DNA of 64,000 nt from contig CAKUVA010000001.1 of NCBI GenBank assembly GCA_934693135.1, positions 62,001 through 126,000 of the forward strand, read 5' to 3'. Below, piece by piece: positions 63,913 to 64,000 of the stretch. Position numbers and translations under genes: made by a program. How positions within the stretch are numbered: the first letter of the stretch is position 1; every line of letters starts with the position of its first letter. The notes under the pieces were generated by a model. It was not told where the DNA came from, did no database searches, and saw only the letters and a program-made list of their open reading frames with translations. Source of the stretch: an uncultured Bacteroidales bacterium (lineage in GTDB: Bacteria; Bacteroidota; Bacteroidia; Bacteroidales; UBA932).

Positions 63913-64000
63913 ATGTCTGGAGTTTTCGCGAAGTTAAGAAATTATATGGACGAACGGGGGACTACAGTCCGCAGATTCATTGGACTGGCAGTCTCCGTTC
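63913..64000 (+). CDS. Partial gene, N-terminal 29 codons (runs off the window)
   Basis: The ATG at 63913-63915 opens MSGVFAKLRNYMDERGTTVR, then a hydrophobic stretch (FIGLAVSV) that may start a membrane segment. It lies 5 bp after the DUF4290 gene, so probably the same operon. Not enough is present to name it; it does not resemble the start of MurA, the neighbour I would expect next to DUF4290 in Bacteroides. Confidence 0.55.
   Translation, partial: MSGVFAKLRNYMDERGTTVRRFIGLAVSV

Overview
The window looks like a chromosomal segment of a member of the order Bacteroidales (phylum Bacteroidota), probably gut-associated. The evidence is a SusC/SusD pair, a fimbrillin-type (type V pilus) cluster with DUF3575 and DUF5119 genes, a putative-porin gene, a DUF4290 gene, a MotA/ExbB-ExbD set in the Bacteroidota arrangement, and repeated Bacteroidota-type promoter boxes (TAnnTTTG) in front of genes on both strands. 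Base composition is moderate, apart from a clearly GC-richer patch at about 19,040-19,340. No rRNA or tRNA gene, CRISPR array or intact insertion sequence was seen.

Layout. 1-18,019 is mostly housekeeping: ExbD (partial), a small membrane protein and ExbB; dprA-tatD-ansA; queA; NUDIX; pyrE-SRPBCC-RsmF-like-TPR; a BASS-type transporter; M13 peptidase plus a LolE/FtsX-like permease; and MltF-like transglycosylase plus a putative porin. 18,100-32,660 is the accessory part: a truncated tyrosine recombinase, a decayed fimbrillin gene, an AAA-ATPase/PD-(D/E)XK gene beside the remnant of a lectin-domain gene, and a fimbrial locus running on the minus strand (DUF3575, DUF5119, three fimbrillins and one fimbrillin-lectin fusion), followed by a UvrD-like helicase. 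32,868-35,130 holds an ECF sigma factor, a one-TM partner and a GIN-domain protein. 35,208-43,622 is a minus-strand run: pncB-pncA-SusC-SusD-small lipoprotein-Calx-beta lipoprotein. 43,718 to the end is again housekeeping: MurNAc kinase/RapZ-C fusion with a MurU-like enzyme, CPBP protease, a sugar nucleotidyltransferase, DivIC, TadA, YugP, Alr, DJ-1, a DoxX-like protein, Tmk, FolP, PurB, NhaA, an AddB/AddA pair, DUF4290 and a partial gene.

Most notable structure. A 277-bp, about 98% identical inverted repeat (18,786-19,062 and 25,124-25,400) flanks about 6.06 kb of the fimbrial region. Each arm carries the same upstream region, with two AACGTT-centred dyads, and the same first 25 codons of a fimbrillin lipoprotein. 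The left arm leads into a frameshifted fimbrillin, the right arm into an intact one. A truncated tyrosine recombinase begins inside the outer edge of the left arm. This is what an active or relic invertible surface-structure locus would look like. Separately, a roughly 150-bp non-coding element made of two 65-bp units occurs on both sides of the accessory region (18,110-18,260 and 32,505-32,655).

How the genes may work together: the fimbrial genes probably encode an outer-membrane-anchored pilus with alternative subunits and a lectin-tipped component. The pncB-pncA genes run without a visible terminator into SusCD, suggesting linked expression of NAD salvage and outer-membrane uptake. AmgK/MurU-like genes suggest peptidoglycan sugar salvage, and AddAB-like plus UvrD-like proteins serve DNA repair. 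All functions are inferred from motifs read by eye; no database search was run.
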